Below are positions 1 through 9,900 of a stretch of DNA of 41,999 nucleotides, in pieces. The stretch's first letter is position 1, and every line of letters starts with the position of its first letter. The position numbers and the translations under genes were made by a program. The notes under the pieces are model-generated. The model searched no databases. It was given only the letters and a program-made list of their open reading frames with translations, and had not been told where the DNA came from. The stretch covers positions 1 through 41,999 of the forward strand of contig CAIMDZ010000053.1 in the NCBI GenBank assembly GCA_903839875.1, written 5' to 3'. This stretch comes from an uncultured Bacteroidota bacterium (GTDB taxonomy: Bacteria > Bacteroidota > Bacteroidia > Chitinophagales > Chitinophagaceae).

Positions 1-54
1 ATTGCTACTTTTGTTCATGTTGTATATTAATCTGTGGTAAGACAAATAAACAAC

Positions 55-79
55 AAAGGGGGCATATCGCCCCCTTTTT
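55..79 (+). terminator. Rho-independent terminator of an upstream gene
   Basis: GGGGGC at 58-63 pairs with GCCCCC at 69-74 around a 5-base loop and is followed by a T run. It ends transcription of a gene lying left of the window. It is also why the following gene is placed at the internal ATG at 196 and not at the first in-frame ATG at 34, which would put this hairpin inside the coding region. Confidence 0.85.
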
Positions 80-195
80 ATACGACTAATTTCTCAATAA
101 TTTTCTCGGACAACAGTGAAAAAAAAGTATTAGGGCCTATCAATGCCCGTATTTGGCATGGTAATTGCGGCATACATATTGTTAATAAAATTTGT

Positions 196-864
196 ATGAC
201 TCAAGATACTTTTTTGTCAATTACAAAAGCAATTTTCGCTTTTTTTGTTTGTTTTATGTTGCTGCCTGAAAAGTCTCAGGCACAAATTGAACAAGGGCAA
301 TTTGAAACTTCGGGAAGTATAGGCGCGCTTTCAGGAATCCAAATTGTGCGTGGCGCCGGGCAGGCTTTAGGGGGCGGCAGTGACCGGGTGCCGGAATATG
401 ATAGTTACGGAAGCGCTAATTTTATTATTACCGGTAAATATTTTTTTGGCAGTCGTTGTGCGGTTGGATTATCACTAAGTCTGCAATCAATAAACGGATC
501 CAGTAACAATGATTATACGTTGGCAGTCTCAAGACCAAGCTATTCTTACGACAGAACCTATTTTACTATTTGTCCGGAAATGACTTTTGTTTATGTAAAT
601 AGGCGTTGGTTCAGATTTTATGCGTTGTTTGGAGCAGGTATTGCAACAGTCACTACGAAAATTAGCTATGAACTGGGATACACCGGTTATGATAATAAGA
701 CCAGTGGAATTGATTTCAATGCACAAATCACTCCACTCGGGTTTGGTTTTGGCGGCCAGTTAAAAGGAAATATAGAAATAGGCTTAGGGTATAAAGGTTT
801 ATTAAATGCCGGTATTTCGTACACTTTCGGGAAAAGCCATAACAAAAATCGGGCAAGGGAATGA
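196..864 (+). CDS. Exported outer-membrane beta-barrel protein (OmpW/OprF-like fold class)
   Basis: The 222-residue product starts with a charged end and a hydrophobic stretch (ITKAIFAFFVCFMLL) ending near SQAQ, a typical signal peptide. The mature part alternates short hydrophobic and aromatic strands with Gly-rich turns (ANFIITGKYFFGSRCAVGLSL, WFRFYALFGAGIATV, IEIGLGYKGLLNAGISYTFG), the pattern of small outer-membrane beta-barrels. The last residues do not end in the usual aromatic but in a charged tail. The start at 196 is chosen because the upstream in-frame extension crosses a terminator and lacks signal-peptide character. No specific substrate can be assigned. The barrel class is inference from strand pattern. 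Confidence 0.7.
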   Translation: MTQDTFLSITKAIFAFFVCFMLLPEKSQAQIEQGQFETSGSIGALSGIQIVRGAGQALGGGSDRVPEYDSYGSANFIITGKYFFGSRCAVGLSLSLQSINGSSNNDYTLAVSRPSYSYDRTYFTICPEMTFVYVNRRWFRFYALFGAGIATVTTKISYELGYTGYDNKTSGIDFNAQITPLGFGFGGQLKGNIEIGLGYKGLLNAGISYTFGKSHNKNRARE

Positions 865-874
865 ATTTCGGTCC

Positions 875-1843
875 CTACGCCACCACCCTCAGATACTTCT
901 TCCTGTAATCAAGCGGCGATAACCCGGTAATTTTTTTAAACGTGGTTCGGAAAGCCTTCCCATCAGAATATCCAACGGCATACATAATCTCATTAATGTT
1001 TTCCCTGCCTGATTCAAGACTTTTTTTGGCTGCTTCAATCTTTACGCGCTGCAGGTATTCAACAGGAGTATTGTCTGTGGCTTTCTTAAACCTGCGTTCA
1101 AAATTGCGGCGGCTGATGAGGAATAAACCTGCAAGCTGAGCTACTGAAATTTTCTTGCCTACGTTGTTTTCAATATACTCTTGCGCTTTTTTTATTGGCT
1201 CATCCTCATGTTCTTTTTGCCCGGTGAAGATCATGAAACGGGATTGGTTTTCGCGGTCTATTTCCACCTCCATTAATTTGGAGAGGAAAATCGTTACATC
1301 GCGGCCACAATATTTCTCCACTATGTAAAAAACGAGGTTTAAAAATGAGTAAGCTCCGCCGCTGGTATAAATACCTTGTTCATCGGTGATGATCTTTTCA
1401 GTTAGTAGGTCTACATCGGGAAACATTTTGCGGAATGCATCGGCGGCTATCCAGTGGGTGGTGCATTTTTTACCTTTTATTAAACCAGTTGACGCAAGGA
1501 GGAACGCGCCCACACAAAGACTCGCTACCTCTGCGCCATGTTTATATTGTGTAGCGATCCAGGGAACAAATTCCAGATTTTCGGTAAGACTTTGTGGTTG
1601 TAATGCGGGGATAACAATAAGGTCTGTTTTTTTTACTTCGCTGACCATTAAATCGGGCTTAACCGAAAATAATCCGCCATATAAATTAGTTTCAGCGTCT
1701 ATTCCTACCAGGTGTATATCGAACATAGGTTTCCTGCCCGTTTGTTTGAGGAATTCATTAGCAGAATTAAAAATTTTATAAGGGCCTATTATGCTGCTTA
1801 GTATGGTGTCACCTTGCGGAACAAGGATGGATATGTGTTTCAT
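875..1843 (-). CDS. GlxA-family transcriptional regulator (DJ-1/PfpI-like domain + AraC HTH)
   Basis: The 322-residue product has an N-terminal class I glutamine amidotransferase-like (DJ-1/PfpI) domain, residues ~1-185, with the nucleophile-elbow region VASLCVGAFLLASTG and then TTHWIAADAF. The C-terminal ~100 residues form an AraC-type double helix-turn-helix (VAQLAGLFLISRRNFERRF, then INEIMYAVGYSDGKAFRTTF, ending LSPLDYRKKY). Such proteins are DNA-binding regulators with a sensing domain of unknown ligand. The start MKHISILVP at 1843 is preferred over an in-frame ATG 48 bp upstream because the family begins there and a well-formed promoter lies at 1861-1891. It is divergent from the VOC/DinB pair, which it may regulate. 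Confidence 0.9.
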   Translation of the reverse strand: MKHISILVPQGDTILSSIIGPYKIFNSANEFLKQTGRKPMFDIHLVGIDAETNLYGGLFSVKPDLMVSEVKKTDLIVIPALQPQSLTENLEFVPWIATQYKHGAEVASLCVGAFLLASTGLIKGKKCTTHWIAADAFRKMFPDVDLLTEKIITDEQGIYTSGGAYSFLNLVFYIVEKYCGRDVTIFLSKLMEVEIDRENQSRFMIFTGQKEHEDEPIKKAQEYIENNVGKKISVAQLAGLFLISRRNFERRFKKATDNTPVEYLQRVKIEAAKKSLESGRENINEIMYAVGYSDGKAFRTTFKKITGLSPLDYRKKYLRVVA

Positions 1844-1860
1844 AATTCTATGATTTGCGA

Positions 1861-1891
1861 CAAAGCTACCACAATATATTGGCGCAATCAA
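1861..1891 (-). promoter_or_regulatory. Bacteroidota-type promoter of the GlxA-like gene
   Basis: On the minus strand a TTG (complement of 1889-1891) is followed after 20 bases by TAGCTTTG (complement of 1861-1868). This matches the known Bacteroidota -33 TTTG / -7 TAnnTTTG arrangement. The -7 box lies 17 bases before the chosen ATG. Confidence 0.6.
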
Positions 1892-1939
1892 CCCCTGAGA
1901 TTGGCGTATTTACACACCGTCTGTGTCGTTTATTGACAG

Positions 1940-1947
1940 TATGTTTG
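1940..1947 (+). promoter_or_regulatory. -7 box upstream of the VOC gene
   Basis: TATGTTTG fits TAnnTTTG. It lies 47 bases before the ATG at 1995, giving a leader of about 40 bases, and falls inside the in-frame upstream extension of that gene, which supports the later start. No convincing -33 box is seen. Confidence 0.4.
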
Positions 1948-1994
1948 CTCCTGAAATCAAAACCACATTTTTAAACCACTTAATACAAAAAACT

Positions 1995-2378
1995 ATGGAC
2001 GGCAATGTAAACATCATCAACTGGTTTGAAGTATCTGTAAGCGATATGGCCAGGGCAAAAAAATTTTATGAAACCATTTTTTCAATCACTTTGAACGAAA
2101 TGGAAATGATGGGAATGAAGATGGCTTTTTTTCCGGCAGAGAATATGAACGGAAAAATTTCCGGCGCCCTTGTACAGGGACCTATGCATAAGCCAGGCGC
2201 TGATGGCGCTAAGCTTTATTTCAATGGTAATCCTGACCTTGATGCAGCTCTTGGTAAAGTAGAAGCGGCCGGTGGTAAGATTACCATGCCTAAAACAAAA
2301 ATCAATGACCAGGTAGGCTACATGGCATTCTTTATTGACACGGAAGGTAATGGAGTTGCGATGCACTCAAGCAACTAA
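1995..2378 (+). CDS. VOC (glyoxalase/bleomycin-resistance) superfamily protein
   Basis: The 127-residue product has the opening NIINWFEVSVSDMARAKKFYETIF and the closing GYMAFFIDTEGNGVAMHSS of single-domain VOC proteins: paired beta-alpha-beta-beta-beta modules that bind a metal or small molecule. The domain occurs in glyoxalases, dioxygenases and resistance proteins, so the reaction cannot be named. The start at 1995 is chosen because homologous domains begin about six residues before INWFEV and a -7 box lies upstream. The next gene follows 51 bases later in the same direction, so the two are probably cotranscribed. Confidence 0.85.
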   Translation: MDGNVNIINWFEVSVSDMARAKKFYETIFSITLNEMEMMGMKMAFFPAENMNGKISGALVQGPMHKPGADGAKLYFNGNPDLDAALGKVEAAGGKITMPKTKINDQVGYMAFFIDTEGNGVAMHSSN

Positions 2379-2429
2379 TGTCTATAACAAACAATTTTAT
2401 TTTACTATTCAAATTCAAAAACTATTATC

Positions 2430-2918
2430 ATGGCATCTTCAGCAGCAGCGCTTAAAGCGCAATTCGATTTGCATACCCGCCTTTACAATAATGCACTGAC
2501 AGGAGTTTCAGACGCCGAGTCTCACAGCCGTAACAATGACCACGTCAATCATATGAAATGGATAGCAGGGCACCTGCTCAATACGAGGTTAGATCTGCTC
2601 ACCAAAATGACTGGCGGGCAACCCGATACCACATATGGTGCGCAGTTCGGCCGTGGAAATTCACTCGACCCGAATGCAACCTATCCGCCATTGGAAGAGC
2701 TGACAGCAAAATGGAGCAATTCAGCTGATGCTATCAGTGAAGGAATTGGGCATATTCCCGAGGAAGTTCTGGATTCAAAAGCTCCGGCACAGACCCCTAT
2801 CGCGGATGAATCTTTCCGCGGTATGTTATCATTTCTTATTTCTCATGAAGCCTATCATGTCGGGCAATTGGGATTGTTAAGGAAGTTGATTGGCAAAGAG
2901 GCAATGTCGTATAGCTAG
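2430..2918 (+). CDS. DinB-superfamily protein
   Basis: The 162-residue product has DinB four-helix-bundle features: a helical N-terminus, the segment HVNHMKWIAGHLLNTR, and near the end SHEAYHVGQLGLLRKLIG. The conserved histidines of those two segments are those that bind a divalent metal in DinB/YfiT-type proteins. The family includes thiol-dependent transferases; the substrate here is unknown. Probably cotranscribed with the VOC gene, a pairing that suggests a detoxification role (inference). A bidirectional terminator follows. Confidence 0.85.
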   Translation: MASSAAALKAQFDLHTRLYNNALTGVSDAESHSRNNDHVNHMKWIAGHLLNTRLDLLTKMTGGQPDTTYGAQFGRGNSLDPNATYPPLEELTAKWSNSADAISEGIGHIPEEVLDSKAPAQTPIADESFRGMLSFLISHEAYHVGQLGLLRKLIGKEAMSYS

Positions 2919-2974
2919 CAGAAAAACAAATCGTAATTCGAAGATGTTTTTAGCGTAGAATTTTACAATTAATA

Positions 2975-3008
2975 AAAAAAAGAGGCGCTGTTTCCAGTGC
3001 CTCTTTTT
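2975..3008. terminator. Bidirectional terminator between convergent genes
   Basis: AGAGGCGCTG (2981-2990) pairs with CAGTGCCTCT (2995-3004) with one G-T pair and a 4-base loop. An A run precedes it and a T run follows, so it can act on both strands. It separates the DinB gene from the convergent repeat protein gene. Confidence 0.85.
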
Positions 3009-3031
3009 AAAAATTTAAACACTTAGTCTGC

Positions 3032-6000
3032 TTATTGTGTTATAACAATATGCAGTACTATTTTCTCAGTATCTGACTTCAGACTCACCAGGTACATGCC
3101 ATTGGCTACTGTGCTATTCAGTTTTATTAATTCGTTAATGACGCCTTTAAGAGCAGTTACTTTACTGCTGTATATTACTTGTCCAACCACATTGGTTATT
3201 TCTAGAGTTAACTCCTGGTCTTCATTACTAATCAATGAACCCCTGATGGTGAAGGTACCTGTATTAGGATTTGGCATTACGGAAATATTGCCTGTTCCGG
3301 TTGTGGTAACAATCACATTATTTTGCGACTGACGAAATCCTGTTGCCGTAGTAGCTATAGTGTGCGTGTCGAAGCAACCTGTAGTTAGTGTGTAAGTGAT
3401 TACGGTCGTTCCCAAGGCGACACCGGTAACAACGCCGGAGGTTGTGCCGACTGTTGCGTACGAAGGCATGCTGCTGGCCCATGTGCCGCCACTTATTGAC
3501 CCGGTCAATGTTATGGATGCTCCGGGGGCTACTGTATAAATGGTGCCCGATATAGCGGGGGGTGGATCTATACCTACAGTGGCGCTGCCTGCCATTGTAC
3601 TGATGCAACCGTTATTTGCAGTTACCGTATAAATTCCGGTTGCTGTTTGTAAACCAAAGTCAAGTAAGTAACCTATTCCTGCTACAGGGCTGCCAACAGG
3701 TGACCCACCAAGGTATAGCTGGTAATTTACACCAACAGCCGATCCGGTTAGCCCGACATGAACCCCTGCCCCGCCGCTGCAATATCCGCCGCCACCGGTA
3801 ACGCTTACAATTGCCGGAGAGGTGATTAAGGAAATAGTTACAGGACCAGACATATTATTTGTACAGGTTGTGGCAGTATCCATTGCAACTACAGAATAGA
3901 TGCCCGGCACAGTTTGTATTCCGAAGCTGATTGAAGCGCCCGTTCCGTTTACCGGGCTTCCTATTGCAGTAACGCCCCTGTATAACTGGTAAGTGATTCC
4001 GGCATCAGATGCAACAAGCCCAACCGGGACGCCAGGACTTCCTGAGCAATAGCTGCCGCCACCGGTAATCGTGTAAACATTTGGCAAAAGAATTATTGTT
4101 ATTGTAACACTGCCCGTCATGTTATTGGTGCAACCACCTGTACCGGTGGTACCAACTACCGTATAGGTTCCTGCAGTTGTGAACGGGCCATAGCTGATAG
4201 CAGCGCCTGTTCCTGCCATAGGGACTCCAACAGGAGTGCCACTATTAAACAATTGGTAATTCACACCAACCTGAGAGCCGGATAAATAAACCGGCATACC
4301 TATACTACCTGAACAATACCCGCCACCGCCTGTAACTGTATAAGCCGTTGGTGTTGAAATAACAGAAACGCTGACGGTACCCGTCATATTGTTTACACAA
4401 CCTGTTGTTGCGCTTGTTGCAATAACGGTATAAGAACCTGCCGTAGTTTGCAATCCGAAAGATATTGCCGATCCTGTTCCTGTTACCGGGCTGCCAATAG
4501 ATGTTCCGCCTCTATTGAGCTGGTAAGTAACCCCTGTTTGAGAATTTGACAGACCTATATATACACCAGTACCTCCAACGCAATATGCGCCACCACCGGT
4601 TACCGTGTAGGCGGCAGGAAGAGGGTTGGTGGCAATTGTTACACTTCCTGTCATATTACTTACACACCATGTACCCCATGCAATCGCAATGGCAGTATAC
4701 GTGCTGGCTGTTGTAAACGAGCCAAAATCTAATGCTGCGCCTGTACCTGCCATAGGGGAGCTCACACCTGAACCACCCCTGTATAGCTGATAATAAACTC
4801 CGGTATTTGAACCGGTAAGCCCAACATGAGTTCCTGTGCCACCCGTGCAATAACTGCCACCCCCTGTTACCGCAAACGCACCAGGGAGCGGATTAATAGT
4901 AATTGTTACTGAACCCGTCATGGTATTGGTACAGCCGGTAGATGTGTTAGTTGCCACTACCGTGTAAGTTCCTGCAGCGGTCTGCAAGCCAAAACTAATT
5001 CCTGCTCCGGTTCCGGCTATCGGGCTTCCCACGGGTGAGCCTCCGTTATACAACTGGTAAGTAACACCATATATGGAACTGCTTAAACCAACAGGTGCAC
5101 CTGTTCCTCCTGCACAATATCCGCCGCCACCGGTAACTGTGAATGCCGTAGGCAAGGAGTTAATAGAAACATAAACAGTGCCTGCCATGCTGTTTACACA
5201 ACCTGTAGTTGTGTTGGTAGCCACGACTCCATAGCTTCCTGTTGTTGTCTGTAAGCCAAAATCAAGAGATGAACCGGTTCCTGATATGGGGCTTCCTACT
5301 GCTACCGCTCCCCGGTATAATTGATAATTAACACCAATCGCAGAATTGGGCAAACCTACATGTACCCCTGTACCACCGGAACAATAACTACCACCACCTG
5401 TTACAGTATATGCAGCAGGTAATGGATTGGCGCTGATTGTTGCGCTGCCTGTCATATTATTTGTACATCCTGTAGAGCCACCCATAACGGCTACAACTGT
5501 GTAAGTGCCTGCAACCGTTTGCAAAGGAAAGTTTATCGGTACCCCGGTGCCTGGAATAATTGCTCCGGCAACAGGAAGTCCACCACGATAAAGCTTGTAA
5601 GAAGTGCCGGTATCAGAACTGCTGACACCAATAATAACCCCACTTCCTCCTGAGCAATAACTCCCGCCACCTGTAACATTGTAGACGTTAGGTAAAGGAT
5701 ACGTGGCAACTGTTTCGCTCCCAGACATATTGCTGGAACACCCTGTTGTAGCATTTGTTGCAGTGGCTGTATAAGTGCCTGTAACTGTCTGCAATCCGAA
5801 GTTAAGAGCATAGCCAATGCCGGCAACAGGGCTGCCAACAGGTGAACCGGCGCGGTATAGTTGATAGTTAATGCCTATTGCAGAACCGGTAATGCCGATA
5901 TTAACACCTGTACCACCGGGGCAATAGCCACCGCCTCCTGTCATCGCAACTATTGCGGGAGGAGTGCTGCCGGGTGGACAAGGTGGGATAAGCATTTGAA

Positions 6001-6556
6001 ACGCAACAACATTGGATCCGGAAATACTTTGTATTTTAATGCTGGTAACAGGCCCGGGTATGTCAATTTGAGAATTGGGAAAACCACCGATATCGCCTGA
6101 ATTTGTCAGGTTTCCCCCGGATATCACATTAATGGTCATATCACCACACTGCACATTAGTTCCGGTAATATTACTGCTTGTTAAAGCATATGGTGAACCA
6201 TTAACAGTAAAATGGGCCGTAGTCAATGAACCACCCATACTGTTGATAAAGGGTATTCTGACTGATGATAATGGTGTAGAAAAAGTGAAAGTATAGGAAC
6301 CGCCCGCAAATTCCTGGAAATGAGATGTAATTGTACAAGTGCTTGCGTAAGTAACACTGCCGCTACTGGTTGTACTAACGCTGATACCGGAGTAGGTAGC
6401 GGTACCTGAAGTATTTGTGACCGGTACGTATGTCTGTGATTTACATGGCAGACTAAATAAATATATGCCTGTAAGGAGGATTGTACTTTTCAGAAGAATC
6501 CTTTCAATTCCCTTGTTTGCACATAGCAATGCTGCACGTAATGTTCTGTTTTTCAT
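3032..6556 (-). CDS. Giant T9SS surface protein with 9 tandem GGGxYC repeats (paralog A)
   Basis: The 1174-residue protein has, in order: a signal peptide (hydrophobic ILLTGIYLFSLPC near residues 25-40); a ~160-residue N-terminal beta-rich domain; nine tandem repeats of about 88 residues (~201-996), each opening with TGGGxYC and containing YQLY, a GTG turn, FGLQT and a second Cys in TTGC; a Big_2-like bacterial Ig domain (TVAPGASITLTGSISGGTW); and a T9SS type A sorting domain (VMPNPNTGTFTIRG to the end). It should be exported by the T9SS and anchored at the cell surface. The two cysteines per repeat could form an internal disulfide. An adhesin role is inference from architecture. It is a paralog of the next gene upstream and has its own terminator and leader region. 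Confidence 0.92.
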   Translation of the reverse strand: MKNRTLRAALLCANKGIERILLKSTILLTGIYLFSLPCKSQTYVPVTNTSGTATYSGISVSTTSSGSVTYASTCTITSHFQEFAGGSYTFTFSTPLSSVRIPFINSMGGSLTTAHFTVNGSPYALTSSNITGTNVQCGDMTINVISGGNLTNSGDIGGFPNSQIDIPGPVTSIKIQSISGSNVVAFQMLIPPCPPGSTPPAIVAMTGGGGYCPGGTGVNIGITGSAIGINYQLYRAGSPVGSPVAGIGYALNFGLQTVTGTYTATATNATTGCSSNMSGSETVATYPLPNVYNVTGGGSYCSGGSGVIIGVSSSDTGTSYKLYRGGLPVAGAIIPGTGVPINFPLQTVAGTYTVVAVMGGSTGCTNNMTGSATISANPLPAAYTVTGGGSYCSGGTGVHVGLPNSAIGVNYQLYRGAVAVGSPISGTGSSLDFGLQTTTGSYGVVATNTTTGCVNSMAGTVYVSINSLPTAFTVTGGGGYCAGGTGAPVGLSSSIYGVTYQLYNGGSPVGSPIAGTGAGISFGLQTAAGTYTVVATNTSTGCTNTMTGSVTITINPLPGAFAVTGGGSYCTGGTGTHVGLTGSNTGVYYQLYRGGSGVSSPMAGTGAALDFGSFTTASTYTAIAIAWGTWCVSNMTGSVTIATNPLPAAYTVTGGGAYCVGGTGVYIGLSNSQTGVTYQLNRGGTSIGSPVTGTGSAISFGLQTTAGSYTVIATSATTGCVNNMTGTVSVSVISTPTAYTVTGGGGYCSGSIGMPVYLSGSQVGVNYQLFNSGTPVGVPMAGTGAAISYGPFTTAGTYTVVGTTGTGGCTNNMTGSVTITIILLPNVYTITGGGSYCSGSPGVPVGLVASDAGITYQLYRGVTAIGSPVNGTGASISFGIQTVPGIYSVVAMDTATTCTNNMSGPVTISLITSPAIVSVTGGGGYCSGGAGVHVGLTGSAVGVNYQLYLGGSPVGSPVAGIGYLLDFGLQTATGIYTVTANNGCISTMAGSATVGIDPPPAISGTIYTVAPGASITLTGSISGGTWASSMPSYATVGTTSGVVTGVALGTTVITYTLTTGCFDTHTIATTATGFRQSQNNVIVTTTGTGNISVMPNPNTGTFTIRGSLISNEDQELTLEITNVVGQVIYSSKVTALKGVINELIKLNSTVANGMYLVSLKSDTEKIVLHIVITQ
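3568..5956 (-). repeat. Nine-unit tandem repeat array in paralog A (~265 bp units)
   Basis: Nine in-frame units, each starting TGGGxYC and most closing with an NPLP-like linker. Reading N to C, units A1 and A2 match units B1 and B2 of the neighbouring gene, and A3-A9 match B8-B14. Type-specific features carry the match: the SGSQVGVNYQLFN form is A7/B12, the SDAG form is A8/B13, and the SGSNTGV form with LDFG and FTTA is A5/B10. Confidence 0.9.
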
Positions 6557-6905
6557 ACACTTAAGTTTTGGCTGAGCAAGTAAGTTACTATAGATTGTTG
6601 ATAATAAATAAATTAATTTATGATTGATTTAATAAAGTAGTAATTTATTAACAATTTACACAAAAAATATTTTGATTTGATCATATTGTGAATGCTGGTT
6701 CGTGAAATAGGGAAAAGCCTTGTAGTTATTGTCTTTTCTGCCTAAAAAGCGGGTGGCTATTTTTTAAACTTAAAAGCATGTATTGTATATGAAGTTGCCA
6801 ATTTGCCGGAATCTAATGAATCAGACCTGTCATGAATGTTTTTCAATAATTCCGGTTTTTTTGTTGGTAGAGGAGGGTGAATGACGCAGTAAATAAATAA
6901 AAAAA
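6557..6905. other. AT-rich intergenic leader of paralog A
   Basis: About 350 bases with no credible reading frame. It is strongly AT-rich next to the start of paralog A and shares the short string AATTGTTAA with the leader of paralog B, so it presumably holds the promoter. No box could be assigned confidently. Confidence 0.5.
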
Positions 6906-6928
6906 GGTGGCTCAGATACTGAGCCACC
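6898..6928 (-). terminator. Terminator of paralog B
   Basis: GGTGGCTCAG (6906-6915) and CTGAGCCACC (6919-6928) form a perfect 10-bp stem with a 3-base loop. On the minus strand it is followed by a long T-rich run. It lies 24 bases past the stop codon of the 1717-residue gene. Confidence 0.9.
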
Positions 6929-6952
6929 CCGAAATATAGATTCTTTATTCGC

Positions 6953-9900
6953 TTATTGTTCTACAACAATATGCACTACCTTATTTTCAGTAGCCGACCT
7001 AAGACTCAGTAAATACATGCCATTTGCAATTGTACTATTAAGTTGAACGGTCTCGTTAATGTCACCACTGAGGGCAGTTATTTTATTTGAATAAACTAAC
7101 TGACCAGCCATATTAGTTATCTCCAGCATCAACTCCCGGTCTTCATTGCTGCTCAACGATCCCTTGATGGTAAATGTACCATGATTAGGATTTGGCGCCA
7201 CAGAAATATTACTTATTCCGGTTGTGGTAACAATTCCATTATTATCAGGAGGTGTTTCGCGGTGGCCCGTTGCTGTTACCATAACAGTCTGAGAGCCTAA
7301 GCAACCGGTTGTAAGCGTATAATATATAATAACAGTACCTAACGAAACCCCATTTACTATTCCTGTGGTTGCACCGACACTAGCTATTGCAGTTGAACTG
7401 CTGCTCCATGTACCGCCGCCAATAGAACCTGTCAGGGTTATAGAAGCCCCCGGTGCAACTGTGTAGATGGAACCAGTGACTGTAGGGTTAGGATTAACGG
7501 CTATTGTGGCGCTGCCGGTCATATTTACCGTACAGCCGGTGCCTGAAGCAGTTGCAACTACTGTATAAGTCCCTGCTCCGGTAAATAAACCAAAATCCAA
7601 CGGGCTGCCCGTACCTGAAACTGCGCTGCCAACAGGTGTTCCGCTTAAATAAAGCTTGTAGCTGATGCCGCTGTTAGAGCCGCTCAAACCCACATGAACA
7701 CCCCATGTGCCTGCGCAATAACTTCCGCCCCCGGTAACGGTATAGACAGTAGGTAAAGCATAGACATAGACAGTAGCGCTGCCTGACATTGTGCTGATAC
7801 AACCGTTGCTGGCCGTAGCGGTATAGGTTCCTGCAGTTGTTTGTAAACCAAAATCAAGTGCAGACCCGGCACCGGCTACCGGGCTACCCACTGCTGATCC
7901 GCCTCTATATAGCTGGTAACTAACCCCAACAGCAGATGCATTTAAACCAACATGAACTCCCGAACCGCCGCTGCAATAACCGCCGCCGCCGGTTACAGTT
8001 ACAATTGCAGGTGCTGATGTTACAGATATAGTTACCGTACCGCTCATGGTCCTCGTACAGCCGGTAGTTGGGTTAATGGCAATTACAGAATAGGTGCCAG
8101 CTGTAGTTTGTGATCCGAAGCTGATTACAGTGCCAGTTCCGCTTACAAGGCTTCCTACCGCTGTAGTACCCCTGTATAATTGGTAATTGATCCCTGCATC
8201 TGAAGTGGTAAGCCCGATCGCAATACCTGATCCGCCGGAACAATAGCTGCCACCACCGGTTATGGTATAAGCGTTAGGTAGTGGATTTACAATAATGGTA
8301 ACACTGCCGGTCATATTATTGGTGCAACCACCGGCAGCAGAAGTTCCAACAACGGTATAGGTACCGGCAGTTGTGAATAAGCCGTAGCTGATAGCAGCGC
8401 CGGTTCCTGCAACGGGAATGCCAACCGCAGATCCGCCGTTAAATAACTGGTAATTTACACCAACCTGTGAACCGGATAAATAAACCGGCATCCCTGTGCC
8501 ACCTGCGCAATAACCACCGCCACCGGTAACTGTATATGCAGCAGGTGTTGAAATCACAGATACACTAACAGTACCTGTCATCGTGCTGACACAACCCGTT
8601 GTTGCATCTGTTGCAAGAACGCTATAGGTACCCGCAGTAGTCTGCAATCCGAAAGTAATACCTGTCCCTGTTCCCGCTACCGGGCTGCCTGTAGCAGTAC
8701 TACTCCTGTAGAGCTGGTAATTTACACCTGACTGAGAACCCGCAAGGCTTACACTAACACCGGTGCCACCTGTGCAATATGCACCTCCGCCTGTTACTGT
8801 GAAAGCTGTTGGTAATGGATTGATACTGATGGTTGTAGTTCCTGACATATTATTGACACATAATGATCCGGAAGTAGTGGCTATTACCGTGTAGGCGCCT
8901 GCTGTAGTAAATACGCCGAAGTCAAGTGCCGAACCTGTTCCTGCCATTGGACTACCAACACCTGATGTGCCACGGTAAAGCTGGTATAAAACCCCTGTAT
9001 TTGAGCCGCTGAGGCCAACATGAAGCCCTGTGCCACCAGCGCAATACCCGCCGCTGCCGGTCATGGTATATACTGTAGGCAATGGATTAATGTAAACGGT
9101 GGCTGAGCCAGCCATTGTATTGGTACAACCGGTTGTGGTATTTGTTGCTACTACCGTGTACGTGCCGGGTGTAGTCTGCAACCCGAAGCTAAGGCCGGCT
9201 CCGGTTCCTGATAAGGGGCTGCCTGCCGGTGACCCGCCATTAAACAGCTGGTAAGAAATTCCATAAACAGAACCAGCCAATCCAACCAGGGCGCCGGTCC
9301 CACCAACACAATAACCACCACCACCGGTAACGGTCAACGCTACAGGTAGTGAATTGATCGAAACAGATACCGTCCCTGTCATATTGCTTACGCACGCAGT
9401 TGTTGCATTGGTAGCTACCACACTATAAGTTCCTGAAGTAGTTTGTAATCCAAAATCAAGTGCTGATCCTGTTCCTGCCATTGCACTGCCAACGGCAACG
9501 GTTCCCCTGTACAATTGGTAATTTACACCAACTGCAGAACCGGCAAGACCAACATGAACGCCTGTGCTACCTGAGCAATAACTGCCTCCGCCTGTTACTG
9601 TATACTGAGCAGGCAAAGGATTGATGGCAACTGTGACGCTGCCTGCCATATTGCTTACACAGCCGGTGATAGTTCCGTTTGTTGCAACCACTGTATAAAC
9701 ACCTGCCGCCGTGCGCAAACCGAAGCTAATGGCAGATCCTGTGCCCGCAACCAGTGCCCCGACAACCGGCGAACCGCCTAAGTATAGCTGGTAGTTTACG
9801 AGCAGATCGGAACCGCTGAGGCCTACTATCACTCCTGAGCCTCCTGCGCAATAACTACCGCCTCCTGTAACTGTATAAACCACTGGTAAAGAATAAATAT

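Noticed and set aside
34-195. In-frame N-terminal extension of the first beta-barrel gene
   Set aside because: It crosses a strong terminator hairpin and has no signal-peptide character; the ATG at 196 starts a proper signal peptide.
5533-5838. Long alternate frames inside the repeat arrays (also 11287-11475, 4656-4850 and others)
   Set aside because: They recur with the repeat period because of Gly/Thr-rich codon bias and have no independent start signals.
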